Origin: Zygaena filipendulae
Taxonomy: Eukaryota; Arthropoda; Insecta; Lepidoptera; Zygaenidae
Assembly: GCA_907165275.2 (NCBI GenBank)
Contig: OU015649.1
Location: forward strand, 6,540,001 to 6,604,000
Length of the DNA stretch: 64,000 nt
Reading direction: 5' to 3'
Shown piece by piece: positions 43,501 through 58,500 of this stretch. The first letter of the stretch is position 1, and each line of letters opens with the position of its first letter. The notes beneath the pieces were generated by a model. That model had not been told where the DNA came from and made no database searches. It saw only the letters and a program-made list of their open reading frames with translations. Position numbers and translations under genes: made by a program.

Positions 43501-46500
43501 GTGAATTTAAGATTGCCTGCATCCCAATATAAAAATAAAATAAAAAATAACGACTGCCAAAAACAGTTGTTACATATTTAGTACAACCATGGACCAATAA
43601 AATCTTGTTTAATTGGTACAACTAAAACGTAGTGATTACCTTCTCTCTGGGTACAACCAAGCAACTTTTTTCTGAGATATACCAGGTGAATTTACCTAGT
43701 GAGATTCTTGTCAGGAAAATTAAATATACATGATGAATAAGTATCTACATGATGAATTTTTCAAGTGGGCGTGGATAGCTCAAACGAAAACTACGAGGAA
43801 TAGAGAAAAATGCTTAAAGGACTCTAGGGGCCGATTTTGGTAAGCGCACTGTACTGCATACCTACTCAGATTTAAAAAAAATATCTTAGCTGGGAATCAA
43901 ACCTGTTGATTTGGAAAATAGTTTAAAGGTAGGAGACGTAAGCTAATCATGGCTAATAATCACTGAGTTTTCGCGGGAACTCCCAAATTAATTCGGAATT
44001 AAACAGTAGGGTATAGGATAATTACATAGATAGCTGTAAGTACTCACTTAGCCCTATCGATTCTGAAGTTCTTCTTGGCGCGGTCGCCGACCGAGCCGGC
44101 CTGCAAGCGATGCACTTCGGCCTTGACGCGCGCGCAGTGGCGAGCCGTCAGAACCCACAGCACCAGGTTGGTGCCCGTCACCAGCCCCATCGGGATCACG
44201 AAGAAGATGTAATGCGGCCAATCCGACTTTGAATTCTGATCTGTGAAATGATTCTCATTTACATATTATACCCACTCATAGCTGGTAAATATCCTACTAA
44301 TATTATAAACGCGAAAGTATGTACATAGGTATGGATGGATGAATGTTTGTTGCTCTTTCACGCAAAATCTACTGGATGGATTAAAATGAAACTTTACAAT
44401 AATATAGCTTATACATCAGATTAACACATAGTGTGCCCCGCGGTTTCACCCGCGGTAATTTCAGAGTTCCCGCGGGAATTCCAGGATAAAAATTACCCTA
44501 TGTCCTTTTTTGTACCCCTGACAACTTGCATGCCAAATTTCATCGAAATCCGTTCAGCCGTTTTTGCGTGATTGAGTAACAAACATCCAAACATCCACAC
44601 TTTCACATTTATAATATTAGTAGGATAGTAGGACGACACAAAAAATTTATTAGCCAGCGTGTATAAAAATTGATACACCGTTCTTTTTAAATAACAGGGT
44701 TATTATAACAGATAACCCTTACTTATCTATCTATACTAATATTATAAAGAAAAAAAATGTGATTTTTTGTTGGTTGGTTTGTTACGATTCTACTCAAAAA
44801 CTACTGGATCGAATTCAAAATTCTTTCACCATTAGAATGCCACATTATCCCTGAGTAACATAGGCTATTGGTATAGTTACTCGGAATTGGGTATTCTCCA
44901 AGGTATGAAAATCAAAATTCTAATTAGTCCGTGAGTTAGTAAATAAAAAAATAATAGACACGTATTTTTTGTTTTTCAATTTAATGAAAATGAACATAGA
45001 TAAAGAGCATTAAAGTTTAGGGTAGGGGGCTCGTGACGTCAATATTCATTATAAGCGCCATACAAACCGCACCGAGTTGTGACGTCACGCGAAATTTCAA
45101 CTCAATGTATCTCTGTTATTTTTTGATTACGTAAAAAAAGAAAAAATACGTGTCCAATATTTTTTACTAATCTACACGACGGACTAAAAAAAATTTTTTT
45201 GTCAAGTAGCCAATTCCCGCGAGAACTCCGAAATTACCGCGGGTGGCGGCCGGCAGGGAACAGCTATCAATTTTAAATGCAAATGTGAGTTTGTTTGTTT
45301 GTTTGTCACGCTCTCACGTCTTACCTACTCAACTGATCGTCATGAAATGAAATAAAATTTTGCATATACTTTGTCAGAGGTACAAACAAGGACAAGGTCC
45401 TTTTTATCCCCGAATAGGACATAGGGTCCGGTCTGGGATCCGAAATACTAGTCACTACATATTATAAAACAAAGTCATCTGCCGCGTCTGAATGTCTGTC
45501 GGTTCGCGATAAACTCATAAACTACTGAACGGGTTTTCATGCGGTTATCACCAATAGATAGAGTGATTGAAGAGGAAGGTTTATACGTATTTAATTTATC
45601 TCCGTGGGAACTCCGAAATTGCCGCGGGTCAAACCGCGGGGGACAGCTAGTGACATACCTATCTATAAATAAAAGGTTCTCTTTTTGCCTTTTTCTTCGG
45701 GGCGAAGGAAGTTGCGACCACACGTTGTGGTATTTGAGATTGAAAGTAAGTCTTTCGAATTTTTAAAATATTTCTACTTTATATTCTGCTTAAAAATAAC
45801 AGGTTGCATGGTTTGCATAAAGTAATTCAAGAGGAAGGTATAAACGTACAGTTTATCCTGGAATTGGCTGGGGACAGATATAGTAAAATAAAAAGCGTTA
45901 GGTATTGTACCGCTGCCGAACCAGCACATGCCGGTGCCCATGTTTGCGTCTAGGACGCGTGAGATCGGGTAAAGATCAAGCAGCAGGACGGTGAGCGTAA
46001 GTAGCGTCGCCACGCTCCAAGCGTACAGCGAGTACCACGCGAAGCGGCGCCGCTCCGAGCTCGCCTTGCGCAGCGGCTGCACGCTGCGTATGCTCCTGAA
46101 AACCAAGATATTCCAAATTGTGAATTTCAAAAACACGCATCAAACATCAACCCTCTTATCATCCATCCTTTTACTCTGTCCATTTCTTCTTGTCTATCTA
46201 TAGGTTTATGTTTCCTTTTTAGCAATAAAGAGGATTTGATTTTGTTTTATTTGTTCAAAACTCAAGTCTTTACGGGTCGGCCATTAACCACTTGAGGCTC
46301 TAAAGGGAGGGATTCGGCAAAAATCACAAAATATTACAAGGTGTAGGTAGGTAGTGAGATATCACGTGTATTTATCGTTTCGTAAAACGCAAGATTTATA
46401 AACCAGGATTATATGGGTACAATAAATATAATGTGTAAAGATTATATTCTGAAATGGTTTTAAGTAGGTACTTGCTGTACCAAAAAAAATGGGTAACGTG

Positions 46501-49500
46501 ATTTTTTATTAGTGAAACCATGAAATTAAATTAAATTAAACTCTGTCCTTAAACCTCACTACGCATTCATTCCTCAAGTACAATCCTCTCGTGTGTTAAG
46601 CGTCCGTATAGAGGACAAAGCAACTTGTAGGCAATTACTATGTATAAATATTATATTACGGTTTACTTTTTACCCTTTTGATTCTTGTTATGCAAATGCA
46701 TACGTTAAGATTTCACCAAAAAACCTTTGATACATCTGGAAGTATATTTTTAGAACTACGACCACAAAAAACCATATTTTAACAAAAAAAATTAAAACCG
46801 ACTAACACAAAAAAGTTAAAAATTACAAAATACCGATTTAATCCAAAACACAAAAATGCACGTAATATTATTAATGGTAGGATGTGCTGCCTACTGATTG
46901 TTTTGAAGTCGGTGCCAAGCCAAATAGGGATGTTGACAACTTTTGAAAACCAAAATTCTAATTAGTCCGTCAGAAAATAAAAAAAATCAATAGACACGTA
47001 TTTTTTGCTTTTTCAAATAAATTAAAATATACAGAGATAAAGTGCATTAATGTTTAGGGTGAGTGGGTCGTGACGTCACTAACCGCTAAAACCGCCATAC
47101 AAACTGTCAGAATAGTGACCTCACGCGAAATTTCAACTCAATATATCCCCGTTATTTTTTGATTACGTAAAAAAAGAAAAAATACGTGTCCAATTTTTTT
47201 TAATAATCTACAAGACGGACTAAAAAATAAAAACTAGTCAACATGCCCATTGTAGGTAGATATGTAGAGATGCATGTGGCAAGCGTGTGGCATGTCAGCG
47301 TGTCGTCGGGAACAAAACAACCCAAGTGGGCAGACATGAGCGGGCTTAGGACCGACTTTAAACCGATCAGCAGTAGCACATACCATCTCTACTAATCTCC
47401 TACTAATATTATAAAGAGCAAAAGTTTGTGAGTTTGTGAGTTTGTGACGTTGTAGGGCGTAATCTCTGGATCTACTTAACCGATTTTGAAAATTCTTTCA
47501 CTTATAGGAAGCTACAGTGATCTTGAGTGACATAAGGTACTTTTTATCTTGGGGTTCCCGCAGGAACTCCGAAATTACCGCGGGTGAAACCGCGGGGGTC
47601 AGCTAGTAATATTATAAAGAGGTAAAGTTTGTGAATTGTGAGTTTGTGAGTTTGGGACGTTGTAAGGGGTAATCTCTGGATCTACTGAATCGATTTTGAA
47701 AACTCTTTCACTCATAGGAAGCTACGGTAGTCCTGATTGATATAGGGTACTTTTTATCCCGAAATTTCCACGGGAACTCCGAAATTACCACGGGTGAAAC
47801 CGCGGGGTACGGCTAGACCAATAATATTTTATATACGTGCATTTTTGTCTTAAGAATTAAATCGGTATTTTGGTATTTTTAACTTTTTAGTGTATTATTT
47901 TTGTGTTTTTTGAAGTCGATTTTAATTTTTTTGCCAAAATATTGTTTATTTTTCGCTTTTAAGTGGGTTGGTTTATCTATACCTACATTAATATTATAAA
48001 GAGCTAAAGTTTATGAGTTTCTGAATTGTGAGTTTGTGACGTTGTAGGGGTAGATAATCTCTGGATCTACTGAACCGATTTTAAAAACTATTTCACTTAT
48101 AGGAAGCTACGACGTAGTCCTGACTCCTGAGTGACATAGGGAATCTGACATACTGAAATTTCTACGGGAACTCTAATATCACCGCGAGTGTAACCGCGGG
48201 GAACAGCTAGTAATTGATAAAGTGAAAATTTATCTAATAGAATTGCAAACAGTAAAATACTTTTTATTCAATAGCTCTGAGGGGCTATTATGTAACTTTT
48301 ATTTCTATAATTTTTCGGTTGCAATCAAAAACATGGCTGTTTTGCGATTACAGTATGCACGTTTTGACACCTACAATATCTAGCAATCAACCAAAATAAA
48401 CATAATCCAAAAGTTGAAGCTGCCTAAAACATGATTACTTAGTTAACCACAAAATCGCTATTTTGCTAATTGAAACTGAAATACATATGATGGCAAAAAA
48501 AGTTACATAATTGCCCTGCCTGGTGACCATCTATGGTCTTCATAGTTCCACGGTTCCACCTCATCAATTGGTGATTGTCGAAAACAAATGAACAATCTAT
48601 ACATATAAATAAAATTGAAGTGTCTGTTTGTAATTCCAAATTAACAACTTTTGACTAAATGCATATGAAATAAGTACCTATATACAGTAGGGACCTACTT
48701 AGGTAGGTACACAAAATTTATTTATTTTTAATTTTTCTCTGTCTTTATCTGTTTGTTTCGGATAATCTCTGAAACGGCTGGATCGATTTTAACGGAACTT
48801 TTACTGGCAGATAGCTGATGTTGTAAGGAGTAACTTACTTTAAAAAAATAATTGTTCCTGCGAGAATTATGATACTCACGCGGGTGAAAACGCGGGGCAC
48901 AGCTAGTTTACTATAAAAATACACAAATCGCTATAATAGGTGTGCCTGTAATATTTGAAGTGTTCCCTCGATTTCTCCAAGATCCCACTATCAGATCAGA
49001 CTTCATGACAATGGGACTACCTCGGGAGTAAGTATGTAACTACCCTTTCAAACAAAAAAAAACAATTTTTGGAAACGGTCTAGCCGCGTCTTCGAGTAAT
49101 TGCGTAACAAACACACAAAAAAACAACATACAGTCCAATTGAGAACCTCCTTTTTTGAAAGTCGGTTAAAAACTAACGGCTTCTGTACGTACTGTTACCC
49201 TTTGTTGGAATTTTTTAAGAATTCTAACATCTCAATTTCCTTGTCTCTATAGTTCATGAGACAACCTGAAATTCGCACTGCTTAGTTTTAAACTGTTCTA
49301 TTTGGCAATTTACTATTGAAGTTATGTCATGTACGCGGTAAAAACAATAAAACATTAATTAACCTTAATGTTTTTTGTGGCAATTATTTTACTGTGGGAC
49401 GTCAACCTTGTAGGTCATAAAGCTGATCAACTAACTGCCGCTCTCAAGAAACATTTATTTTATAGCCATATTTTATTAATCTATGACATTTACTCATATG

Positions 49501-52500
49501 AATTAAATAAATATTTTTGGACAATAACAATTGATTTTCGTTGATTTTCTTAAAAATCACTATACCTATAGTCAACGCAGACACGGGAATTAGGTTTTTA
49601 ATAAAAGGGTGTACAAATTCTTTAATAATTACAATACAATACCTAGCTATTAATCCATGGATTGATAAAACAAAGCTTTGATTAAAGCCATGAATATGGG
49701 TAACACATCCTGCCAAAGCAGTTATGAGACTGATATACGTTAACTAATGAGAAAAACGTGTACATTTCACTCAACTTTATCATTTTTGACAACGTTGATA
49801 GCTGACACCAATTACGCAACTCTTAGTCAAATTATTTCTAAATACCTACGTAATAATAATCATACTTCAATTAGCTTACATAATATGTGGCATTAATTGA
49901 CATTTCAACATCGCGTGTCCTGTCAACCAAACCCATGTAGGTGCGTAACTAGGTACTATTAAAACAAAGTGTTTAAATTTATCTTGTAGATACGTAGGTA
50001 CAAATTGCTAAAGGCGACCCGGTCGCGTCATTCTCCCAGGTGGCTACCCAATATCTTTCACTAAGTAGGTACTAAATAAGTCGTTATAATTAGTTAATTA
50101 ACATATAAAGCACAATTAGATAATGATAGCTGTTAAGTCCTAGTTTCCCGAAAAACAAAACTTTTTTGAGAAATACTCAATACTTAATAGATATCTAAGT
50201 AATCCTTAATATCCTTACTCCTAAATGCGAAAGTGAGTTTGTTTATTTACTTGTTTGTTACGCTTTCACGCCTAACGGCTCAACCGATCATCATGAAATT
50301 TTGCATACATGTTGTCAAGGGCACATAAGGTACCTTTTGTCCAGAAATTCCCGCGGATCTCCAAATTTGCCCCGGGTGAAACCGCGGCGAACAGCTAGTT
50401 TGATTATTATATACCTTTTTTAAATAATTAAGTCTATACAGATGTCTTCATGTGTTTAGAAGGGTTATTATTTTGAGTCATAGGCAAAATAATTAGGGCC
50501 GATATCACAGTTCCTAAGTTTCATAAGGTTGTGCTTTGGGCTGTGGCGTGACTACACAGAGAGGAATACAGGATCTAAAAGCGAAAAGCTAACAAAATAC
50601 CGGTTTAATCCAAAAGACAAAAATGCAATTATTACTGGACTGTACTATTATTCACCACGGATCGGTTTGAAGTTGGTGCCAACCCTGCTTATGTCTGCCC
50701 ACTTAAGTTGTTTTGCTGACGCTCGTCCCTCATACACTTGCAAGTTGCAATGTAGCGGGAATGGATTGAGTCCATCTCACTCTTTGAGATCTCACTCAAC
50801 ACAGGGCCTCCTCTTTTCGGAAGTCGGTTAAGAATAGCTTGAAATAGGTCAGCAATTTATCAAAGGGTCAGTGGGTCATCCGTCGCTTTTGAATATCTGC
50901 CTGTACCCGCGGATATAATAACGAAATAAAATAAAAAACAAGATGGACAGTTCATATCAGGGCAGTAAGTAGGTAGGTATGTACGTAGGTATATCTAGAA
51001 TCAGACATCGCCATGAAATTAGTGTGCCTATTTATACGCAAATGTACGTGGGGCAGCATCGGGAATTAGGCAAGTTATTAATGAAGGTCAATGAGTACTT
51101 TGTTAACCTAATTAGGTTAAATACATTACGCTTAAATTCTAGACAAATGCTTGAAGCGTAAATATATTAATAATTAATTATAATACCTCTACAAGTATTT
51201 GGTAAGATACATTTTGTATATAATACTTTATAAAATCTATAATATATATATACTTTATAAACAATCTGTGATCGTGGTAATATTATATACCTTTTAAGTA
51301 AGTAATTACTTATTATCTCATATTTCTCAGTTTCTCACCGAAAACGGAATATTATGAAATCGAAACAATAATATGCATGATTATGTACATTCATAGTTCA
51401 TACCAATACGATGTAGCTACAACACAAACGACTAGATCTGCTCAAACAAACGATATATAAATAAACCACGTACCTATTTACCTATTGCTAAACCAAATAC
51501 CTAAATATATTTTTTAAAGGTCCTTGGACCTTTAATTTGAACCTTGTGCTTGCCGTTAGGAATCCATATTTTTCTATGATTAGGCACCGACGAGACGTAT
51601 ATTATCTACTTATATATTTCTGCGGAATAGTCTGTACAAACCGAATTGTAATATTTAATACGTAAACATTTACATTACAACACTTAGTCGGAATGACATT
51701 TGCTAAATTTTTAACCGTAGGTATAAGTAGTATTAAGAAATACTCATGCACATCTAATAACTGTTTAAAAAATGTCGTATGAAATTGTTGAACGAGAAGT
51801 TATAGTTGAGTCAAAATTTTAAAGTTTTAACGATGCAACCAATCTATGAACAAAATATATACATGTATGCATGAAGATTATAATTTTTGAACGCTGGGAA
51901 ACACTCCTCTCAGCGGTAGCCAATGTTTACCATCGGCCAACATTAGTCATAACACGCTGACGTTAATGACGTTAGACTACACTGGGCCATATTCAGGAAA
52001 GCTATGTTGAGTTCTGAATTTCATTGGCTCTTTGTAATAGGTAGATATTAGGTAACTAATTTGCTATAACTAAATAATATGCTTCACTTGATAAAAATAA
52101 ACCTACTGGAATGTATCAACCAAAAACTGAAGACATTGTGATTTGTGGTAGAGAACTCAGACGAAATAAAACGTCTGAGGTAGAGAATTAAAACTTGAAG
52201 TATCTGTTTGTATGTCAAAATAAAAGCTTTATACTAAATATATTTATGAAAGTTAAATTATACGATTCTTACTAGGTACTCCTTAATAACAAAAAAATAA
52301 TTCTTAAAATTTCTGTCTGTCTGTCGATGTCGGTCTGTCTGTGATTTTTGTTCTGACTGACTGAAAAAAAACTAATTTCAACTGCCTTTTACAAAATATT
52401 GTTTTCCCCATGCAGGAAGGTTAATTGTTGAGGAGTTCTCCTGGTACATCACCATCAGTCCACTTCGATATATACATTGTGACGAGCATAAATAGTCAGA

Positions 52501-55500
52501 AACCATATTAAAGTTAACGAATCGGAACCCGTGAAATTATTGAGTATATCTACCTATTATTGAGTAGTTCTGATGACCATCTGTGGTCTTCATCATCAGT
52601 TCCACTTCTTCAAATTTTGCTTTGGAGAAGCAAATAAACGATTTACTATAAAAAATACCCAAATTGCTATAGGTATTCCTATAATATTTAAAGGGTTCCC
52701 TCGATTTCTCCAAGATCCCATCATCAGATCCCGTCTTGGTGGCAATGGGACCAAGGGATTATTTCCTTTCAAACAAAAAAAGAATTTTCCGAATCGGTCC
52801 AACCGTCTTCGAGTAATCGGTGAACATAAATTAAAAAAGCATACCAATACAGCCGAACACGGAACCTCCTCTTTTTTGGAAGTCCGTTAAAAAAGAGAAA
52901 ATATGTGTTTGATTTTTATATGTTTGTTAAGTGTGTTTGTGTTTGACATGACATTTGTGTTAGAAGTAAGAAAAAGCTCTTAGTTACCTACAAATGTTTA
53001 TTGTGAATTGAAAGTATTAAGTTTTTAACCTTAAATTACCTAGTTATAAATTTTTAAAAAGCTTTATAAACAATTAAGAGGAATTTCAAAACTCAAGCGG
53101 TTGAAACTGCGGGCATAGCTTTAAAGAGAAAGATTTATTTTTTGTATGTTTGTTTGTTCGTAATGGATAAACTGAAAAATACCTTACCGATTTTAATAAT
53201 TCTTTCATATATAAGAAGTTATACGGTGTTCCCGCGTGACATAGGGTACTTTTTATCGCGGAACTCTCACGGGAACTCCAAAATTAACGCAAGTGAATGT
53301 GTAACCGTGGGGGTTCGACCAGTAGATATTTAATGAAAATTTGCACAGTCATGCAACAGACCAAGTAGGTACTTAGTATTAGTTCCGTTCCAACTAACCG
53401 ACCTCTCTGACCATTCTTTGACTGAACTTAATATCATAATACCTACCTACCAACGCTGACTGAACTATTGTTAGATATCTGTCGGTTTCGACGTATATAC
53501 CTACCTACTTATTATGTACCCACAAAATACGCATACCCAGTCTACACATATTGCATAGGACTTTTTGTAAATAGAGCGTGTGAAGAGAGCATTTCCTGTA
53601 AATATTGATGTTTAAACACGATCTAAAGAATTGCTAAACCCACCTACGAGTAACTTACAAGCAATATACATATTACTCGTACAGGCAATATAATAAATGG
53701 GGTACTTAAGTTAACGATTTGTAAAAGTAATGGATACAGAGAATAATCTCTTTCATTGGTTATTAGATACTATTGTCTTTTGGTTAACAAACTACTTTAG
53801 TGTTTGACTACAGCCCAGTCAGTCAGTCATATTGACGTCCTATCGTTAACGCATAGTAACGAATGTCACTTGGCTAGCCAATCATCATCACCAGAGTTTT
53901 GATTGGTTGACCAAGTGACATGACGATTGTTACATTAGCTTTCTAACGACCCCAGAAGAATAACTAAAGCACTAACGACTATACTAACACTACGATCATA
54001 GTTAGCGCTTCAACACATGAACATCTTGAGAGTAAGATCACAACCGTCTGTGATCAGTTGCAGGGGTGGTTTACGACAAACGGTCTTATTCTAAATGTAA
54101 CCAAATCCAACGTGATGTTATTCTCAGCTTGAAATATTACTATGTCCCCTACCATACAGACTCCATTCCCAGTTTCTGTGACTAACAGGTTTCTTGGCTT
54201 TTATATTGACAGCGACCTAAACTAGATACATCACGTTGAGATTCTTTGTGATAAACTGAGCGGTGCCGTGTTTGTGATGAGAAAGCTTAAGCCAATAATC
54301 TCCCCGGACGCACTATTGCAAATTTATAACGCCTATTTTCACTAGATCCTGTCGTACGGCATAATCCTGTGCGGAAATTCCACGCACTCGGACAAGGTCT
54401 TCAGAAAAAACGAGCTGTGCGTATATTAGCAGGTGTTAAACTGGGTCACTCGTGCAGAGATCTTTTCACAAAAAATAAATTAATGGCATTATATTCACAG
54501 TACGTATTTGACATAACAATTTTCACGCGACGGAATTAAAGTAGTTTTGAGCGGATTGATGTTCCTGGCAGAGTAACCCGACAGACTGGTAGACTTAGGG
54601 TAGTGCCACGACGGTTGGCACTGATGGACAGAAATCCGCGTATCATTGGTCCTACGTTCTACGAAAAACTACCGGTGGACATTAAGAACGAAACCTCGGA
54701 CGAGACATTTGTGCGCTGACTGAAAAACTTTTTACTGGATAAATCATTGTACTCTGTAAAAGAGTATTTATGACATTATTTATTATTAAGGTAACACTTT
54801 ATTTAAAAATAAATTGTCAACCTATTGTTTACCTATTTATTTATTTATATTGGTATAAGTTGACATTTTTTCGTTAATAGTGTTATCAAATAGTATTATT
54901 TCAAACTTTTAATTATATTGACGATCTCTTTAGTGAATTTATTTAATTTTGACATAAAATATAAATGTAATTTTTAAAGAGAAAATAAATATCTATCTAT
55001 CTAGCTATAGAATGTCAATTTGGCTAAGAGGGCAGGTCACGTCAAGTAATGCGTTAATAAATAAATAATTAAATTTTAAAAATAAGTTACAAAACTTAAA
55101 AATATGAGGACTAATCAATGCTATCTTTGAATTGAATAACTCACCCAAATGTCCACCAAATGTCGATGCACATGACGTTCAGCCAAACAAACGCTGCAAC
55201 GAAGCCGAAGTACATACTATACCCTGTAAATACAAAGAACTTCATTTTAATCAATTTTAATTTAATAGAAGTCATAAGCAGATAAGTTTCATCTCAAAAT
55301 TCCGAAACATTACCTTGGACTCATACAAAATATTAGTTACAGCTTGCAACATCAAACAGAAAATAGAACAACTCTATACGTAGTCCATGTATCTATATTT
55401 TTTTTACGTTTCCTCTGCGTCACACTATCTTCAGCATCCTTTTTCGCCAACAGGATTTGACAGTAGACTTCACAATCACATTTGATTATGTTGAATATTT

Positions 55501-58500
55501 TAAATGAAAAGACTAGCTATGCCCCACGGTTTCACCTGCGTTAATTTAAGAAGCTCTGAAAAGCTCTAAAAATAATTTTTCCCATTTTTTGCAACATTTC
55601 TCATTGCTGCTCCGCTGCTATTTGTTGCATTCTAACTATTTAGCATTCCTCGATAAATGGTCTATCCAACACAGAATTTTTCAATTCGAACCAGTAGTTC
55701 CGGAGATTAGTGCGTTCAACCAAACAAACAAACAAACTCTTCAGCTTTATTATATTAGTATGGATAAGTGACACCTAACCACCTACACGTCATGAGTCTC
55801 AAAAATATGGGTATGTATATTGTGGGATAAACTTAAACCCTAGAACTGTCATTATATTTCATACCATCTGTTCCCCGCGGTTTCACCCGCGTTAATTTCG
55901 GAGTTCCCGTGGGAATTCCAGGAAAAAAGTACCTTATGTTCTTCTCTGTACCCCTGACAACGTGTATGTAAAATTTTATGATGATCGGTTGAGCCGTTGA
56001 GGCGTGAAATCGAAACTAACAAACAAACAAACTCACTTTCGCATTTATAATATATAGAAAGGTTTCATTATGTCGTGATACTTACATTCCAGATTTACAA
56101 TAGGTAATTAGACAAAAACAAGAGAACCTAAATAACCAAATTATTAGGTAGAGCTAGAAACAATTTTCTCAAATTATCCTACTAATTTATAAATGTGAAA
56201 GTCTGGATGTTTAGATGTTTGGATGTTTGTTACTCAATCACGCACAAATGACTGAGCGGATTTGGATGAAATTTGGCATGCACGTTGTCTGGGGTACAGA
56301 GAAGGACATAGGATCTTTTATCCCGGAGTTCCGGAATTTCAAAGTTCCCGCGAAAATTCCGTATTACAATATAACCTATGTTACTCAGTGATAATTTAGA
56401 TTTCTAATATTGAAAAAATTTTTGAAATCGGTCCAGTCGTTTTTGATTTAAATCGTAACAAACAAAAAATCAAATCTTTCCTCTTTATAATTTTATAGTA
56501 TACACTAGTATAGATAATAATTAAATATTGTTTGTGTTTCTATTACCAGTAACACAAACAATATCGAGGGCATAACTACTGACGTCATAATTTGGGAAAT
56601 ACCCTACCTTCTCTCATAGTTCTAATGAATTGTAAAACATTCAGAAGTCCGTAAATTCTAAGAGATCTAGAATCTATAAATATTTTTTCCTACAGCTCGC
56701 GTTTTACTCTATATCTATACATACATAGGTAATAACAATGTAGACTCGAGGTGTCTGTCAATTACAGAAGAAAAAGGTTTTTCAATACACTAATAGCCAC
56801 TAATAGCCTACTCAATCATGGCATTGCTTTTGATTAAATATTTTCATCCATATAATTCAACTAGATGATCTCCGCGGGTTCACTCGCGTTAATTTTGGAG
56901 TTCCCGCGGGAATTCCGGGATAAAAAGTACCCTATGTCCTTTTCTGTACCTCTGACAACGTATAGTACCTATGCAATAATTAATTCTATTTTACGCGGGG
57001 CACAGCTCTAGTGTTACATAACTTTTAAACTATAATTTTTTTCGACATAATTTATATTTTAATTATATTATTGTTTATTTTTTTTAATTATTCCTATATA
57101 TTTATTATTCCTATCCTATATAATTATTCCCATTATTCCTATTTGCGATAATTAAGTACCTACTATAGCTTTGTTTGTTATTTTATTTCGGTGTAGGAAT
57201 ATTGATTAACTTTGATTTAACGACTTATACATGGACCTAACTACCTACCATATACCACTTAGGTAAGTTTTGTTTCTTAATTTCTTAGTATTTATTTTAA
57301 CTCTAACTAATAATATTATAACGGATTAATCAATTCTTATGACTCAACGCAATATCATTATAATAAGCGATTATTATTAATTAGTGCTTACGTTTCAGCA
57401 ATATCTATACTAGTATAACACACCACTAATTACTGTGACTTTCTGGTAACAAGAGACTAACTAAACATCCGACCTTACTGTAGAGCCGTTTTTATAATAA
57501 TAACATATACTGAAATATAAAGTTAGGTACCAACCTAAAGATTAGATTTTTTTTGTTTGTTATGACTTAACTAAAAACTACTGGACCGATTTAAAAAATT
57601 ATTTCACCAATACACTGCTACATTATCCCTGAGTAACATAGGCTATATTGTAACCCGGAATTCCCGCGGAAGCTTTGAAATTACCGTGGGTGAAACCGCG
57701 GGGAGCAGCTAGTTAGCAATAAAACGAATCAATGAGATAAGATAGATAAGTAAAACGAATGCCTATTATTTGTTACTACTCATAAAGTAAAAACATATAA
57801 TTTTACCACAATCTGTAAGTAACGTGTGATAACTTTACAGTGAAGAAAAACATCATGGAAAAACTTGCACAACAGAAGAAAGAAATACGAAAGCGTGTCT
57901 CAGTGTCTCTAAAGTCCACTGCACTGCCCTGGAGACTATCATCCATGGAATATTAGATATCCCATGAATGATTGTGTTCTCTCCCTCAGCATAAAGACAG
58001 ACTTTTTTCACGGATCACAATACAAAGAACATTGGCGCAGCCCAGACTGCAGGAGTAAACTCTTGGTTCGTTTAAAGGGGCTCCCTAAACCGAGGTGAAA
58101 ATGAAATAATTTAAAACAACACATTTACCTAAACGATAATACAAAAAGAACATAAACATTTCCAAAAATGTGTAGCCCCAGGGGTACTTTGCTTTAATTC
58201 GGCCCTGATTGGAGGGACACGGATACATCAAAAATACTGATTAAATATTATGCTGTAGGTACCTACCTATACTGCTTGCTTAAGTTTATGACAAGCAGCA
58301 ACTAACTTATTGTAATAACGTAACTTACCGATAAATGTGCAAATTTTCGTATTTTTGACTGACCCGTACTGAGCACGGGCCAGGCAAGAGCACGCCAGGA
58401 ACATCATGCTGACTTGGCAAATTAGAGTCTTGCCGTGTAGGTTGCGCAGCTCCGGCAGAGAGCAATACACCACCAGCGTCAGGGCGAGGCACACCGCCGA

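Larger units (their letters stand above)
46782..47945. mobile_element. Palindromic half of repeat A, carrying three nested insertions
   Basis: The left arm (AACAAAAAAAATTAAAACCG on, 46782-46925) and the right arm (47820-47940) match the palindrome at 19932-20351. The pieces between belong to a family G MITE (about 46926-47255) and two Helitron-like elements (47393-47617, 47606-47815); the native centre is at 47270-47392. Confidence 0.75.

Noticed and set aside
49444..49716. 90-codon minus frame MAGCVTHIHGFNQ
   Set aside because: No domain, no signal or splice context, AT-rich intron; chance frame.
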